Position numbers and translations under genes: made by a program
Shown here: positions 41,998 to 51,840 of the stretch, one piece after another
How positions within the stretch are numbered: position 1 is the first letter of the stretch
Layout of the letters: each line of letters begins with the position of its first letter
Assembly (NCBI GenBank): GCA_039030335.1
Contig: JBCCEJ010000021.1
Location: 8,749-72,748 of the forward strand
Length of the DNA stretch: 64,000 nt
DNA from: JBCCEJ01 sp039030335
GTDB lineage: Bacteria > Pseudomonadota > Gammaproteobacteria > HK1
Direction: 5' to 3'
The notes under the pieces: model-generated
Database searches by the model: none
What the model was told of the DNA's origin: nothing
The model's input: only the letters and a program-made list of their open reading frames with translations

Positions 41998-44169
41998 CTA
42001 GAACACGCTCCGCAGTTGTGCCGGAGCCGCAGAACGTTCCGCACGGCATGGCAAGCCTCTCGAATCGACCGATCCAGTTGCCGGATCGAAAGGCCCCGAG
42101 TAGGTCAGGACGGCGTTGATATTGACCAGGGAGTTAGCGAAGTCGGGACCGTCCGCTTCAGGCAGCCACCAACCCATTCCGGTGCTGATGACATCGGCTT
42201 GAACCCGTTCGGTAATGACGACCTCTCCGCGCGCCTCTCCGCTCGTCAGCGGCGTCCTGACACCGATCCAATCGCCGTTTTCGAACCCGAGGCGCTGCGC
42301 CGTTTCCGGGTGCAGTCTGAAAACCGGGTGCGGGATCTGGCGCCTCAGCCAGGCCTGGTCGCGAAAGCGCGAATGGTGATAGTTCTTGTCGCGTTCGCCG
42401 GTTAGCAATACCAGTGGAAAAGCCCGGCGGTCTTCGTCAGAAAGCCGAGAGACCCGCGGCGCGACAAAACTCGGGAGTGGGTCCAGTCCCAACGCATCCA
42501 GGCGTGCGCTATAGAGTTCGACCTTGCCCGATGGGGACTTGAATGGGCGCGAAGCGAAATCACCGGGCGCGTTGTCATAGGTTACGAACCCCTGTTCGCG
42601 CAGTAAGTCCAGCGATATGCCCGAGTCACCCAACAGTGTCGTATTGAAGTCTCGTTTCGTACGCCAGGGAAACAGCTTGTCGTCGACCGGAACGCGTTTT
42701 GAGAGACGGTCGAGCAAGCCGCGCGCGATGGCAAAGTCATCGCGCGCCTCCCCGCGCGGTGCATGTGCAGGCTGGGTCAGGCTGACGCAGTGCGCACGTG
42801 GCTGCACATGGATGTCTTCCTCTTCGAGCGTTGTGGTTTTGGGCAAGACCAGATCTGCCCACGCCGCGGTCGGATTGATCTCATGGGCTGCAACCACGCA
42901 GAAATCGAGCGCCTTCATGGCCTCTACCGTTCGGGCGGGGTCCGGATACGTCACCGCGATATTGACCCCGCTCACGTACATGGCGCGCACGGGGTACGGT
43001 TGGCTGGTAAGGATCGCGTCGAGCACCGTGGGGTTGTGACAGGCAGTCTGCCAGCCCGTCGGTCCGGCCCACAGCGGAAACTGCTCGGCGCCGAGCGTCT
43101 TCCCGGCGACGCCTGGCGGTAGCTGAAACTCCGGTGCATGCACCAAATCGAGAAAGTTGCGCAAGCCGGGTGGTCGGGTTGCGCGGAGATTGCCGCCCGG
43201 TTTATCGACAAAGCCGCAGATGGCGAGCAGGCAGTGAAATGCCCGGAATGTCTGAAAGCCGGCGGTGAAAGCGTCGATACCGTGCCCGCTGACGAATACG
43301 GAGGGACCGTCGGCGTACATCCGGGCAGCCTGGACTATGGCGTCTGCCGGAACCCCGGTCAGCTGAGCAGCGACTTCTGGTGGACAAGCCGCCACGCGTC
43401 GCGTCAATTCGTCGAACCCGATACACCACTTCGAGACGAATTCCAGATCGTAGAGCCGCTCGCTGATAACGACCTGCATCATCGCCATGGCCAGCGCGGC
43501 ATCCGTATTCGGACGCGGCCGCAGCCACAGGTCAGCGAGTTTTGTGAGCGGCGTCTCGTTCGGGTCTAAACAGACGATCTGGCCGCCGCGTTTCTTGAGC
43601 GCCGTCAGCGCCCGCCACTGGACCGGGTCCGCCGTGTAGGCGTTGCGACCTACGACGAGCGCGGTGCGGGTGTGTTCGATGTCTTCACCGTTGGTGATCG
43701 TAAGGCCGGTTACCATGTCTGATACGCCCCGACAGCCGCCGCACAGATCCTGATTGATCAGCCAGTTCGGCGACCCCAGTGCGCGCAGCAGCAGCGCAAC
43801 TATCGCTCCCCGACTGAAGAATCCGCCGCTCACAGCTCCCGCTATGGCGAGCGGGCCGTATTCCTCGATCGTGCGCGCGAACTGCTCGGCGATCAGGTCC
43901 AGCGCTGCGTCCCAGTCGATCGGCTCGAAGTGCCCCGCGCCTCGCCTGCCAACGCGGCGCATCGGGCGCAGCAGCCGGTCGTCGCGATAGGTCCATTCGG
44001 GCAGCGCCTTGATCCCCTTGGCGCAAAAAGCCCCGTTCGAGGCCGGATGCTTCCGATTGGGTCCAACCTTGGTGACACGACCATCGTGCACGGTCAGAAC
44101 GGATCCGCAGGTGGTGCTGCATTCCCAGCAGGTAGACGGGAGCTGCACTGGTGCGGGACTCCTGGACAT
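41998..44169 (-). CDS. Molybdopterin oxidoreductase with N-terminal 4Fe-4S site
   Basis: 723 residues from the ATG at 44169 (TGGAGAAACACG upstream; a TTG seven codons earlier is possible). Cysteines 14, 17, 21 and 49 form a C-x2-C-x3-C-x27-C cluster site, and Lys51 follows. Cys143 in QDLCGGCRG is the likely Mo/W ligand in place of Ser or Sec. GEDIEHTRTALVVGRNA and YVSGVNIAVTYPDP fit the cofactor domains; the MGD domain at the end has LVLLTGERDKNYHHSRFRDQ and GDWIGVRTPLTSG. No Tat signal is seen, so it is cytoplasmic. It may hydroxylate, reduce or hydrate a small molecule whose further breakdown the downstream hydrolase and VOC genes perform. Confidence 0.86.
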   Translation of the reverse strand: MSRSPAPVQLPSTCWECSTTCGSVLTVHDGRVTKVGPNRKHPASNGAFCAKGIKALPEWTYRDDRLLRPMRRVGRRGAGHFEPIDWDAALDLIAEQFARTIEEYGPLAIAGAVSGGFFSRGAIVALLLRALGSPNWLINQDLCGGCRGVSDMVTGLTITNGEDIEHTRTALVVGRNAYTADPVQWRALTALKKRGGQIVCLDPNETPLTKLADLWLRPRPNTDAALAMAMMQVVISERLYDLEFVSKWCIGFDELTRRVAACPPEVAAQLTGVPADAIVQAARMYADGPSVFVSGHGIDAFTAGFQTFRAFHCLLAICGFVDKPGGNLRATRPPGLRNFLDLVHAPEFQLPPGVAGKTLGAEQFPLWAGPTGWQTACHNPTVLDAILTSQPYPVRAMYVSGVNIAVTYPDPARTVEAMKALDFCVVAAHEINPTAAWADLVLPKTTTLEEEDIHVQPRAHCVSLTQPAHAPRGEARDDFAIARGLLDRLSKRVPVDDKLFPWRTKRDFNTTLLGDSGISLDLLREQGFVTYDNAPGDFASRPFKSPSGKVELYSARLDALGLDPLPSFVAPRVSRLSDEDRRAFPLVLLTGERDKNYHHSRFRDQAWLRRQIPHPVFRLHPETAQRLGFENGDWIGVRTPLTSGEARGEVVITERVQADVISTGMGWWLPEADGPDFANSLVNINAVLTYSGPFDPATGSVDSRGLPCRAERSAAPAQLRSVF

Positions 44170-44445
44170 CGTGTTTCTCCAGGCCAACAAATCTCGCTGT
44201 CATCGTATACCGAATGCGTCATCATCCGGGACCGGCCCCATTTTGCACGTTGCCCCGGCGTCGGGCCGCGCGATCCGGATGTCGGGCGGTACCGTGCCGG
44301 CCTCAAGGTCGATGCATCGGATGGTTCCTGCAGTAACCTATAGCGACCGGAAAGCCAGAGGTTCGGGTCTGGTGAGGTTGCTACCTTGGCCGCGTGTGTA
44401 CGCACCGTGGCCCCGATTATTCAGTTGGGGACGATTCGAACCGTG

Positions 44446-47400
44446 ATGCAAACGTGTCGGTTGCTGAGCGTCGCCTGGTGTGAGGCCACCCGCGGACGAG
44501 CCGCGTGGGCGGTGGCCGCAGCACTGCTGTTTCTCTGCGTAGAGGGCGAAGCGCAGACAACCGGCGCCGTCGATCCGTCCCGCCCGGCGCCGGTCGCCAG
44601 TTCGACGCGCGGCACCACGACCGTTGGTGAGGGAAGTGACGCCGCCGGGTTGCGGGCGCTGGCAGAGCAGGCGCGCCTCGCGCAGGACGGTTCCAACGCC
44701 GCAACCGCGCTGCTCGAAGACCTGCTACAGCAAGGCTTGAATGCGCTCTCGCGTGCACGCGCGGTCGAAGAGGAACTCGCACGGCTGGACGCCGACTCCG
44801 CCCAGGCGCCGACTCGCATCGAAACCTTGAAGGCAGCCATTACTGGCAACTTCGATATCAGCGCGCTCGAACTGCGTGCACGCGCGGTGAACGATCTCGC
44901 CGGCGCGAGTCGTGAGCTTCGTGGTGCCGAGAGCGCGCTGTCCGCAGCCGAGCGCCAGGTAGTTGCGTTGAGTGAGCGTCTTGCCCGTCTGCGTACTGCG
45001 CCAGAGCGGGCACAGGCTGCGCTCGAAACTGCTCGTGTAGCACTCACCGACGTACAGGCAGCTCTGGATGCGCCGCCACCAGCTGAAGAAGCGCCGCCGA
45101 TCACGGCCTTGCGCGAGGCGGCTCAGCGCGCCCGGCAGCGGATGCTTAACGCGGATGTCGCTCTGTGGGACCAGCAGATTCTCAAGCAGGACCTGTTGTT
45201 GTCTCTGGTTGGCGCAGAGCTGGAGGCGGCTCAGCACGCGGTGGCCGCCGCGGAACTCGAGGCGGGTGTGTGGCGCAAGGCGGCGGAGGCCCTGCGTGCC
45301 CGTGATGCGTCGGCGCGGGCCAAGGAGGCTCGCCAGACTGCGGATGCGCTCGCCGCTATGCCGGACAACGTGCGCCGCGTGGCGGAAATCGCTTCCGCCG
45401 GTGCCAACGACCTGCGCGCGCTTACCGTGCGCGAAGCGGATATCAGCAAGCGCCTTATCGTCACGCAGGCGCGCTTACGTGAGGTTGACGAGAACCTCGC
45501 TTCGGTCAAGCAGCGCATCGCCATCGCGGGCTTGAACGAGACCATCGCGCTCGTACTGCGGCGCCAGCGTCAGAACCTCCCGACTCTCAGCAGCTACCAG
45601 CAACTGGCCGCCGAGCTGCGCGAAGAGACAGCGTGGGCGACCAATCTGCAGCTCGATGCAGAGCGCGCCCGGGCGCGGCTCGTCAATGTCGAGGCCGTTG
45701 CGGAGCAACTGTTACGCAATGCGCAGCCGCCGCTGCCTCCAGTGGCACTGGCATTTCTACAGCCGCGCATCGTCGATCTGCTGCGTCAGACCAAAGCCAC
45801 TGCTGACAGCGTTTTCGATGCGAGCAGCCGATATATCAAACAACTCGGCCGGTTGGACAACGCGGAACGACAGCTGGTATCGCGGAGCGAGACTTTCGAC
45901 CGGCTGATCAGCGAGCATCTGCTCTGGGTGCGCAGTACATCGACTTTGTCCGCCGCACAGTTTACCGACGCTGCCCGCGCGGTCGAACTCTGGTTGCAAC
46001 CCGCGAACTGGATCCAGGTATTGCGATCACTGCGGCAGGAAGCGGTCGAGGCGCTCTACCTGTGGTTTGCAGCCGCCGCGTTGCTGATCCTGTTGTTCCT
46101 GTTGCGGCCGTTGTTGATCCGATACGTCAATGACCAGAGTGCCGCGACGCTGAAAGTGCGTACAGACGCATTTGGCCGCACGACCGGTTCGGTGTTGGCG
46201 ACCGCCACAGTCGCGCTGATCGCCCCGGCGGCGCTCTTTGCACTCGGAGTGGCGTTGACGTCAACGCCGGCGGGCACCGCCGAGCAGTTTCGCGCCGCCG
46301 TAGGAGAAGGTGCCCGCGCGGCCGCCTACCAGCTATTCGGCTTTGGGCTCGCGTTCGAACTGTTGCGCAACGGCGGCATTGGCGACACGCAGTTTCGCTG
46401 GCCGCAGGCGGTGCGTCGCGCATTGCGGCGACAGTTGCGGTGGTTTGCGCCGTTGGCGCTGGTGCTGACCTTTGTGGTCGCCGCACTGCAGTCGCTTGAC
46501 GACACTGCGTTCCATGTTTCGCTGGGGCGGATTCTGTTCGTTTGCGCGATGTTTGCCGTCGGTGCGTTTCTGGGCCTCATCCTGCGGCCGTCGGGACCGT
46601 TGATGTCCAGTACCGAGACGGTGCCGTCCGGCGGCTTCGTCTATCGTCTGCGCTATCTATGGTTTGGCACCGCGATGGCGGTTCCGTCAGCCCTCGCGGT
46701 TCTTTCTGTCGCCGGTTATCACTATTCCGCGACCCAGCTAGAGCATCGTTTGCAAACCAGTTTGTGGCTTGCGCTGGCGCTCGTTGTCATTGCTGAAATC
46801 ATGCTTCGATGGCTATTCATAGCGCGCCGCCGACTCGCCTTCCAACAGGCTGCGGAGGCGCGTCTTGCGGAACGCCGGGCGCGGGTTGCGGCGGCCGAAC
46901 GGCAGGAGCCAGGCGCGCCGGAGTGGAAGGAAGCGCGAACGGAGACCACCGAACTCGACACGGAAGACTCTGACGAACCGGAGGTAACGGTTGAAGACCT
47001 GGAGGCTCAGGCGAGCCAGGTCGTGCACACGGTTGTCGGCATTCTGGCCATAGTCGGGCTGTGGTGGATCTGGGCCGATGTCCTGCCGGCGTTGAACGTT
47101 CTCAAAGAAGTCGTCCTGTGGCACACCGCCGAGAACGTCGACGGGGTCGAAACGCTGGTGCCGGTAACGCTGGTGCACGCCGGATTTGCTGTGATGGTGG
47201 CCGCGCTTACGTACGTTGCGGCCCGCAACCTGCCGGCGGCGCTGGAACTCTTGGTATTGAATCAGCTGCCTCTTGACCAGGGCGCAAAGTACGCATTTTC
47301 GACCTTGTCGCGATACCTGATCGCGGGCATCGGTGTAACCGCAGTGTTCGGGCTACTCGGCATGGAGTGGTCGCGTTTGCAGTGGCTGGTCGCCGCGCTC

Positions 47401-47997
47401 AGCGTCGGTCTGGGTTTCGGCCTTCAGGAGATTGTGGCGAACTTTGTGTCGGGACTGATCCTGCTCTTCGAGCGCCCGATACGGGTTGGCGATGTCGTGA
47501 CCGTCAACGGATCGCACGGCACGGTCAGCAAGATCCAGATTCGCGCGACGACGCTAATCGACTTCGACCAGAAAGAGCTCATCATGCCGAACAAGGTGTT
47601 CATCACGGGCGAAGTACTGAACTGGACGCTCTCGAACCACACGACGCGACTCATGGTTCACGTCGGGGTTGCATACGGCACCGATACCCGTAAAGCCATG
47701 GCGTTGCTGGTGGAAGCGGCCCGCGAACATCCGGAAGTGCTGGATGAGCCGGAGCCGCTCGCGACCTTCGAGGGTTTTGGTGATAGCGCGTTGGCCTTGA
47801 CGCTGCGTTGTTACAAGGCGTCCCTGGACGGTCGCCTGGAAGTTGTGAGTGACCTGCATGCAGCCATCGACAAGAAGCTCGGTGACGCTGGCATATCCAT
47901 TCCGTTTCCGCAGCGCGACGTGCGCCTCGACACCGGTGGCGCTCCATTGGACGTCCGCGTACGCCGAGATGAAACAGGGGGTGGCGCATCCGCCTGA
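44446..47997 (+). CDS. Large MscK/KefA-type mechanosensitive channel
   Basis: 1183 residues from the ATG at 44446 (an upstream ATG at 44386 lacks a good site). A signal peptide of about 37 residues is followed by a long periplasmic coiled-coil region rich in Ala, Glu and Arg (about 60-540), then ten or so membrane helices. The last pore helix and cytoplasmic domain (GLGFGLQEIVANFVSGLILLFERP, IPFPQRDVRLD) are MscS-type. This is the giant MscK class, with length matching the family, and it should gate on membrane tension and ionic conditions. It is divergent from the Mo-enzyme cluster. Confidence 0.92.
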   Translation: MQTCRLLSVAWCEATRGRAAWAVAAALLFLCVEGEAQTTGAVDPSRPAPVASSTRGTTTVGEGSDAAGLRALAEQARLAQDGSNAATALLEDLLQQGLNALSRARAVEEELARLDADSAQAPTRIETLKAAITGNFDISALELRARAVNDLAGASRELRGAESALSAAERQVVALSERLARLRTAPERAQAALETARVALTDVQAALDAPPPAEEAPPITALREAAQRARQRMLNADVALWDQQILKQDLLLSLVGAELEAAQHAVAAAELEAGVWRKAAEALRARDASARAKEARQTADALAAMPDNVRRVAEIASAGANDLRALTVREADISKRLIVTQARLREVDENLASVKQRIAIAGLNETIALVLRRQRQNLPTLSSYQQLAAELREETAWATNLQLDAERARARLVNVEAVAEQLLRNAQPPLPPVALAFLQPRIVDLLRQTKATADSVFDASSRYIKQLGRLDNAERQLVSRSETFDRLISEHLLWVRSTSTLSAAQFTDAARAVELWLQPANWIQVLRSLRQEAVEALYLWFAAAALLILLFLLRPLLIRYVNDQSAATLKVRTDAFGRTTGSVLATATVALIAPAALFALGVALTSTPAGTAEQFRAAVGEGARAAAYQLFGFGLAFELLRNGGIGDTQFRWPQAVRRALRRQLRWFAPLALVLTFVVAALQSLDDTAFHVSLGRILFVCAMFAVGAFLGLILRPSGPLMSSTETVPSGGFVYRLRYLWFGTAMAVPSALAVLSVAGYHYSATQLEHRLQTSLWLALALVVIAEIMLRWLFIARRRLAFQQAAEARLAERRARVAAAERQEPGAPEWKEARTETTELDTEDSDEPEVTVEDLEAQASQVVHTVVGILAIVGLWWIWADVLPALNVLKEVVLWHTAENVDGVETLVPVTLVHAGFAVMVAALTYVAARNLPAALELLVLNQLPLDQGAKYAFSTLSRYLIAGIGVTAVFGLLGMEWSRLQWLVAALSVGLGFGLQEIVANFVSGLILLFERPIRVGDVVTVNGSHGTVSKIQIRATTLIDFDQKELIMPNKVFITGEVLNWTLSNHTTRLMVHVGVAYGTDTRKAMALLVEAAREHPEVLDEPEPLATFEGFGDSALALTLRCYKASLDGRLEVVSDLHAAIDKKLGDAGISIPFPQRDVRLDTGGAPLDVRVRRDETGGGASA

Positions 47998-48069
47998 GTC
48001 ATGCCTGTGCGGGCCCTGACCGAACGGTGGTGGCACGGGCGTCGCTGCAAAGTTGCCGCGCGCTGGTGA

Positions 48070-48087
48070 GCGCGCCGTCAGGCGCGC
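48070..48087. terminator. Hairpin between convergent MscK and P450 genes
   Basis: GCGCGCC (48070-48076) pairs with GGCGCGC (48081-48087) around GTCA, between two gene ends that face each other. No T-run is seen. Likely a shared transcription end, weakly supported. Confidence 0.4.
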
Positions 48088-48156
48088 AGTGGACGTCTGC
48101 CGGTGCGGCCACGATCCCCTCCGGCCTTGCCGGGAGCATCGCAGGAATGCATTGCG

Positions 48157-49410
48157 TTAGTGGCGGCGTACGACCACGGGGAGCTCGGTATAACCGCGCA
48201 CAAAGTTGGACACTGCCCTGACCGGTTCTCCGACCACGTCGATGGCGGCGAATCGCGGCAGCATCTCTTCCCACAGAATGCGGAGCTGCAACTCGGCCAG
48301 CCGGTTGCCCATACAGCGGTGGATGCCAAATCCGAAGGCCAGATGCTGGCGTGCGTTCTTGCGTTCGATATCGAGTCGATGCGGCTCCTCGAATACGGTC
48401 TCGTCGCGGTTGCCGGAGACGTACCACATCAGTACACGATCGCCTGCTCGGATCGTTTCACCGTTTAGCTCGATGTCTTCGAGGGCGGTGCGGCGCATAT
48501 ACGCAAGTGGGGTCTGCCAGCGGATGATCTCAGACACCGCGTTTGGAATCAGGCCGGGGTTGCCGCGCAGTTTCGCGAGCTGGTCGGGGAATTCGTTCAT
48601 CGCGAGGACTCCGCCCGAGATGCTGTTACGCGTGGTGTCATTACCTCCGACGATCAGCAGCAGTATGTTGCCGAGGAATTCCATCGGATCCATGTTTCGC
48701 GTGGAATCGCCGCGTGCGAGCATCGTCAACAGGTCGGTGCCTTCCGGTTTGTTGATCCTCTCGTTGCGCATGTGCGTAAAGTATTCAAGGCACTCGAACA
48801 GTTCCTGCCTGCGCTGTTCGGAAGACTCGACGATGCCTGACTTGGGCGTTGCGGTGGTGACATCCGACCAACGCGTGAGTCTGCCCCGTTCCTCGAACGG
48901 GAAATCGAACAGGGTCGCGAGCATCTGCGTAGTCAGCTCTACTGAAACCTGCTGTACCCAGTTGAACGGTTCGCCTTCGGGGAGTCCGTCGAGGATTTCG
49001 TTGACCCTCGCCCGGATGGTGGGTTCCAGATTTGCAAGGTTCTTCGGCGCCACGACTCCCTGAACGGTGCGCCGCTGCGCGCTGTGGCGAGGTTCGTCCA
49101 TCGCGATGAACATCGGCAAGGTCTGATTCTGCAGGACGGGGTCGAGTCCGATGGTGGGCTCCGAGGAGAATGACTTGTGGTCGATATCGACGGTCTTGAT
49201 GTGCTCGAAGCTGGTCACTGACCAGAATGGTCCGGACAAGGTCTGCTCGTGAAAGTGCACGGGTTTTTCACGGCGAAGCCGCTCGAAATAGGGCCAGAGC
49301 GTATCGTTTCGATAGAGATCCCAGTGGGTTGGATCGATATCTTCGAGCGCGATTGCGTACGCGTGCTCGCGGGCCTGCACCTGTTGGTGCGTGCTACTGG
49401 TCCAGTTCAC
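48157..49410 (-). CDS. Cytochrome P450
   Basis: 417 residues from the GTG at 49410, which has GGAG seven bases upstream; other starts up to 49536 are possible. The I-helix motif is GGNDTTRN, the EIIR (ExxR) motif follows, and the haem-binding loop FGFGIHRCMGNRLAE has the axial Cys. It resembles soluble bacterial CYPs of the steroid/terpenoid and fatty acid groups. No ferredoxin is adjacent. The substrate is unknown. Confidence 0.92.
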   Translation of the reverse strand: MNWTSSTHQQVQAREHAYAIALEDIDPTHWDLYRNDTLWPYFERLRREKPVHFHEQTLSGPFWSVTSFEHIKTVDIDHKSFSSEPTIGLDPVLQNQTLPMFIAMDEPRHSAQRRTVQGVVAPKNLANLEPTIRARVNEILDGLPEGEPFNWVQQVSVELTTQMLATLFDFPFEERGRLTRWSDVTTATPKSGIVESSEQRRQELFECLEYFTHMRNERINKPEGTDLLTMLARGDSTRNMDPMEFLGNILLLIVGGNDTTRNSISGGVLAMNEFPDQLAKLRGNPGLIPNAVSEIIRWQTPLAYMRRTALEDIELNGETIRAGDRVLMWYVSGNRDETVFEEPHRLDIERKNARQHLAFGFGIHRCMGNRLAELQLRILWEEMLPRFAAIDVVGEPVRAVSNFVRGYTELPVVVRRH

Positions 49411-49714
49411 TTTGCACTCTCCGCCTTGGTTCGATGTGCCGCGCAGTGCCATGCCTGGGCCTCGATGGCGAAGCACCGGAGACAACGTCCCGACCCGATT
49501 CGCCTCGGATGCTGGCCTGGACCGCGCACTGGGCATTCTAGAACCGTGGGCCTCTACAGGCTATTGCGCGTTCGGGACAGGTTGACGAAGGGAGGTCGGA
49601 GCAAGGCAAGTGCTCTGGAGCGCCTCGGCCTGTCCGCCGAGCGGCCGGGCGAGACGTTCGTGCCGGCGCCGCCGGCGACGGCGCCGGCGGGTGGGTCAAT
49701 GCGATGCGACCGGT
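49411..49714. other. Intergenic region between the P450 and azoreductase genes
   Basis: About 300 bases, no recognisable gene. It should hold the P450 promoter on one side and the azoreductase transcript end on the other, where a hairpin lies at 49662-49688. I could not identify a reliable -35/-10 pair. Confidence 0.5.
49662..49688 (-). terminator. GC hairpin downstream of the azoreductase gene
   Basis: GCCGGCGCC (49662-49670) pairs perfectly with GGCGCCGGC (49680-49688) with a nine-base loop, 27 bases beyond the azoreductase stop on the minus strand. No T-run. Confidence 0.45.
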
Positions 49715-50320
49715 TCAGGCCGCGATCCTGGCGAGGGCGAGGGAGTCGATCTGGTCTGTAGCCCGCTCCAGGGCGTTCGCAACGGGCGCGCCGGCGTCGA
49801 TGAGTTCGATATCGCTGATACCTACAAAGCCGAGGACATGGCGAAGGTAGCTGCTCGCGAAGTCGAATGGTGCGCCGAGGGGTGTGCCGCCCGATGCTAC
49901 GACCACGACGGCGCGCATGCCGGTTAGCAGGCCCTGCGGCCCTTCGCTCGAGTATCGGAAGGTCCGGTGCACGCGGGCGACCTGATCGATCCAGGCCTTG
50001 AGCGCTGCCGGTACGCCGAAGTTGTAGATGGGTGCCCCGACAACCAGCGCGTCGTGGGCGATCAGTTCGTCGACCAGCTGGTCCGAGAAAGCGAGCGCTT
50101 CGCGTTGTGCTGGCGTGCGCTGGTCTGGGGCCGTGAAATTGGCTTCGACCCAGCTGGCATCGACCAGCGGCACCGGAGACAAGGCCAGATCCCGGTAAGT
50201 GACATGCGCGCCTTTCGTCGACAGGCGGCGCGCCACGCGAGCGCTCAGGTCACGCGTAACGGAGCCGTCTCCGCGCGCGCTGGAATCGATGTGGAGGATC
50301 CGGTCGACTGCAGTGTTCAT
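49715..50320 (-). CDS. azoR: FMN-dependent NADH-azoreductase
   Basis: 201 residues from the ATG at 50320 (GAGGTG upstream; the frame to 50383 has an unrelated leader). HIDSSARGDGSVTRDLS is the FMN-phosphate loop, VVGAPIYNFGVPAALKAWIDQVARVHRTF is the signature of AzoR flavodoxin-fold proteins, and ASGGTPLG follows. It reduces quinones and azo compounds and probably protects against quinone stress. It is divergent from a LysR gene across about 110 bases, the usual arrangement for a regulated azoR. Confidence 0.9.
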   Translation of the reverse strand: MNTAVDRILHIDSSARGDGSVTRDLSARVARRLSTKGAHVTYRDLALSPVPLVDASWVEANFTAPDQRTPAQREALAFSDQLVDELIAHDALVVGAPIYNFGVPAALKAWIDQVARVHRTFRYSSEGPQGLLTGMRAVVVVASGGTPLGAPFDFASSYLRHVLGFVGISDIELIDAGAPVANALERATDQIDSLALARIAA

Positions 50321-50390
50321 CTTCGTGCACCTCGAATATATGTGTTTGTACCCGGATAGAATCGGCGCAACCGGAGTCTCCATAAAGTGG

Positions 50391-50406
50391 ATAAAATAGA
50401 ATTTAT
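50391..50406. promoter_or_regulatory. LysR-type operator candidate between azoR and lysR
   Basis: ATAAAATAGAATTTAT has five-base arms (ATAAA/TTTAT) around six bases, an inverted repeat with a T-N11-A spacing within the AT-rich part of the divergent promoter region. It is 24 bases upstream of the LysR ATG. Probably a site for the LysR protein; not verified. Confidence 0.4.
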
Positions 50407-50429
50407 TGTTCTCTAATCGAGCACATTAG

Positions 50430-51356
50430 ATGGGGCGTTTCGAAGAACTCGAGAACTTTGTCCATATCGTGGAGGCGGGTGGCATCAGCGCTGCGTCCGA
50501 CCGTCAGAACGTCGCAAAGTCGGCCGTTAGCAAGCGGTTGCGGCAGCTCGAGTCGCGGTTGTCGGCGGAACTCCTTACGCGTACGACCCGGCGACTACGG
50601 CTGACTGATATCGGCGAACGCGTCCATGCCGAGGCTGTACGCCTCATCCAGGACCACCGGACACTCGACGACATGGCACGCGCAGCACAGACCGAGTTGC
50701 GCGGCCCGGTGCGTATTGCAGTGCCGCTGTCGTTCGGACTGAGGCACGTGACGCCGGCGCTGAACACGTTTCTGCAACGTCACCCGGAGCTCAGCGTGCA
50801 GGCCGATTTCAGCGACCGCCGGGTCGACCTGGTAGGAGAGGGCTACGACCTCGCATTGCGCATCGGTGAACTCGAAGACTCGAGCCTCCGGGCCAGACGC
50901 CTGGCGACCGTTCGGGGCGTCGTCGTCAGCAGCCCGGCTTACCTCGGTCATGCGGGCGTGCCAACCACTCCCGCCGAACTGAGCACACACCACTGTGTGC
51001 GCTACAACGCTGGCATTCGAGGCCGCTGGCCTTATACGGGTCCCGATGGTGAGCGAGGCGTCGTGCGCGTAGACGGGCGCATCCAGTCGAACAACGGCGA
51101 TTATCTGCGCGACTGTATCGTGAGCGGGTTCGGGATCGGCTTGCTACCCGAGTTTTTCCTGCAAGAGGAGTTACGTGCCGGGACCCTGGTCGCCTGTCTG
51201 GAGGAATACGAGTGGCTGTCCGCCGGCCTTTACGCTCTGTTTCCGCATTCCTTGCGTATGCCGCTGAGAGTCCGTGCGCTGGTCGATTATCTCGCTGAGG
51301 CCTTTACCCGCTTCAACGCCCAAGCGCCCCCCGGCCGTGATGGTGACGGCGCGTGA
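50430..51356 (+). CDS. LysR family transcriptional regulator
   Basis: 308 residues. The N-terminal winged helix has the pattern FVHIVEAGGISAASDRQNVAKSAVSKRLRQLE with the recognition helix around SAVSKRLR. The ligand domain follows (GPVRIAVPLSFGLRHVTPALNTFL). It lies divergent from azoR, so it probably controls that gene, likely sensing quinone or thiol-active compounds as in related azoreductase regulators. Other targets are possible. Confidence 0.9.
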   Translation: MGRFEELENFVHIVEAGGISAASDRQNVAKSAVSKRLRQLESRLSAELLTRTTRRLRLTDIGERVHAEAVRLIQDHRTLDDMARAAQTELRGPVRIAVPLSFGLRHVTPALNTFLQRHPELSVQADFSDRRVDLVGEGYDLALRIGELEDSSLRARRLATVRGVVVSSPAYLGHAGVPTTPAELSTHHCVRYNAGIRGRWPYTGPDGERGVVRVDGRIQSNNGDYLRDCIVSGFGIGLLPEFFLQEELRAGTLVACLEEYEWLSAGLYALFPHSLRMPLRVRALVDYLAEAFTRFNAQAPPGRDGDGA

Positions 51357-51378
51357 CAGCCGCAGCCGGCCAGACGTT

Positions 51379-51840
51379 TCAATCGTCGAAACGGTCGCGC
51401 GCGCCGTCCAGATAGGCGCGCAGCGATTGCAGCAGGGGCAGGGCAGCGCGGAACTGCTCGGGAGCGAAGGTGCTCGCCAGTTCCGTGAGGCCCGGCGTGA
51501 TCGACTGCACGCACGCAGCGTGCGCGGCACGCCCCGCGCACGTGATGCGAACGCGTTTTCCGCGCCCGTCGCGAGGGTCCGGAGAGATGTCCACGAAACC
51601 GAGGGCATGCAGGCGCCCGAGCGTGTTGGTCATCGCCCCCTTGGTGACCTGGAAGTTGCGCGCGAGGCGCGCGGGCGTCGAGTCCCGCTCCAGGCGCACG
51701 AAATGATTCAACACCGAGAACTGTGAAATCTTCAGGCCGTGCGGCAAAACGCGCTCGAATTGAGCGCGGCCAAGCTGCGCGATGATGCCGATCTCGTTGA
51801 AAAACGCGAACAGCAACTGTTCTTCAGACTCGGGCTTCAT
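51379..51840 (-). CDS. MarR family transcriptional regulator
   Basis: 153 residues. The wHTH core contains the winged helix SQFSVLNHFVRLERDSTPARLARNFQVTKGAMTNTLGRLHALGFVDISPDPRDGRGKRVRIT, with the wing DPRDGRGKR. Dimerisation helices flank it. Its ATG overlaps the nitroreductase stop by one base (TGATG), so it is translated with it. The palindromes upstream of the operon are likely its own sites, giving autoregulation. Confidence 0.9.
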   Translation of the reverse strand: MKPESEEQLLFAFFNEIGIIAQLGRAQFERVLPHGLKISQFSVLNHFVRLERDSTPARLARNFQVTKGAMTNTLGRLHALGFVDISPDPRDGRGKRVRITCAGRAAHAACVQSITPGLTELASTFAPEQFRAALPLLQSLRAYLDGARDRFDD

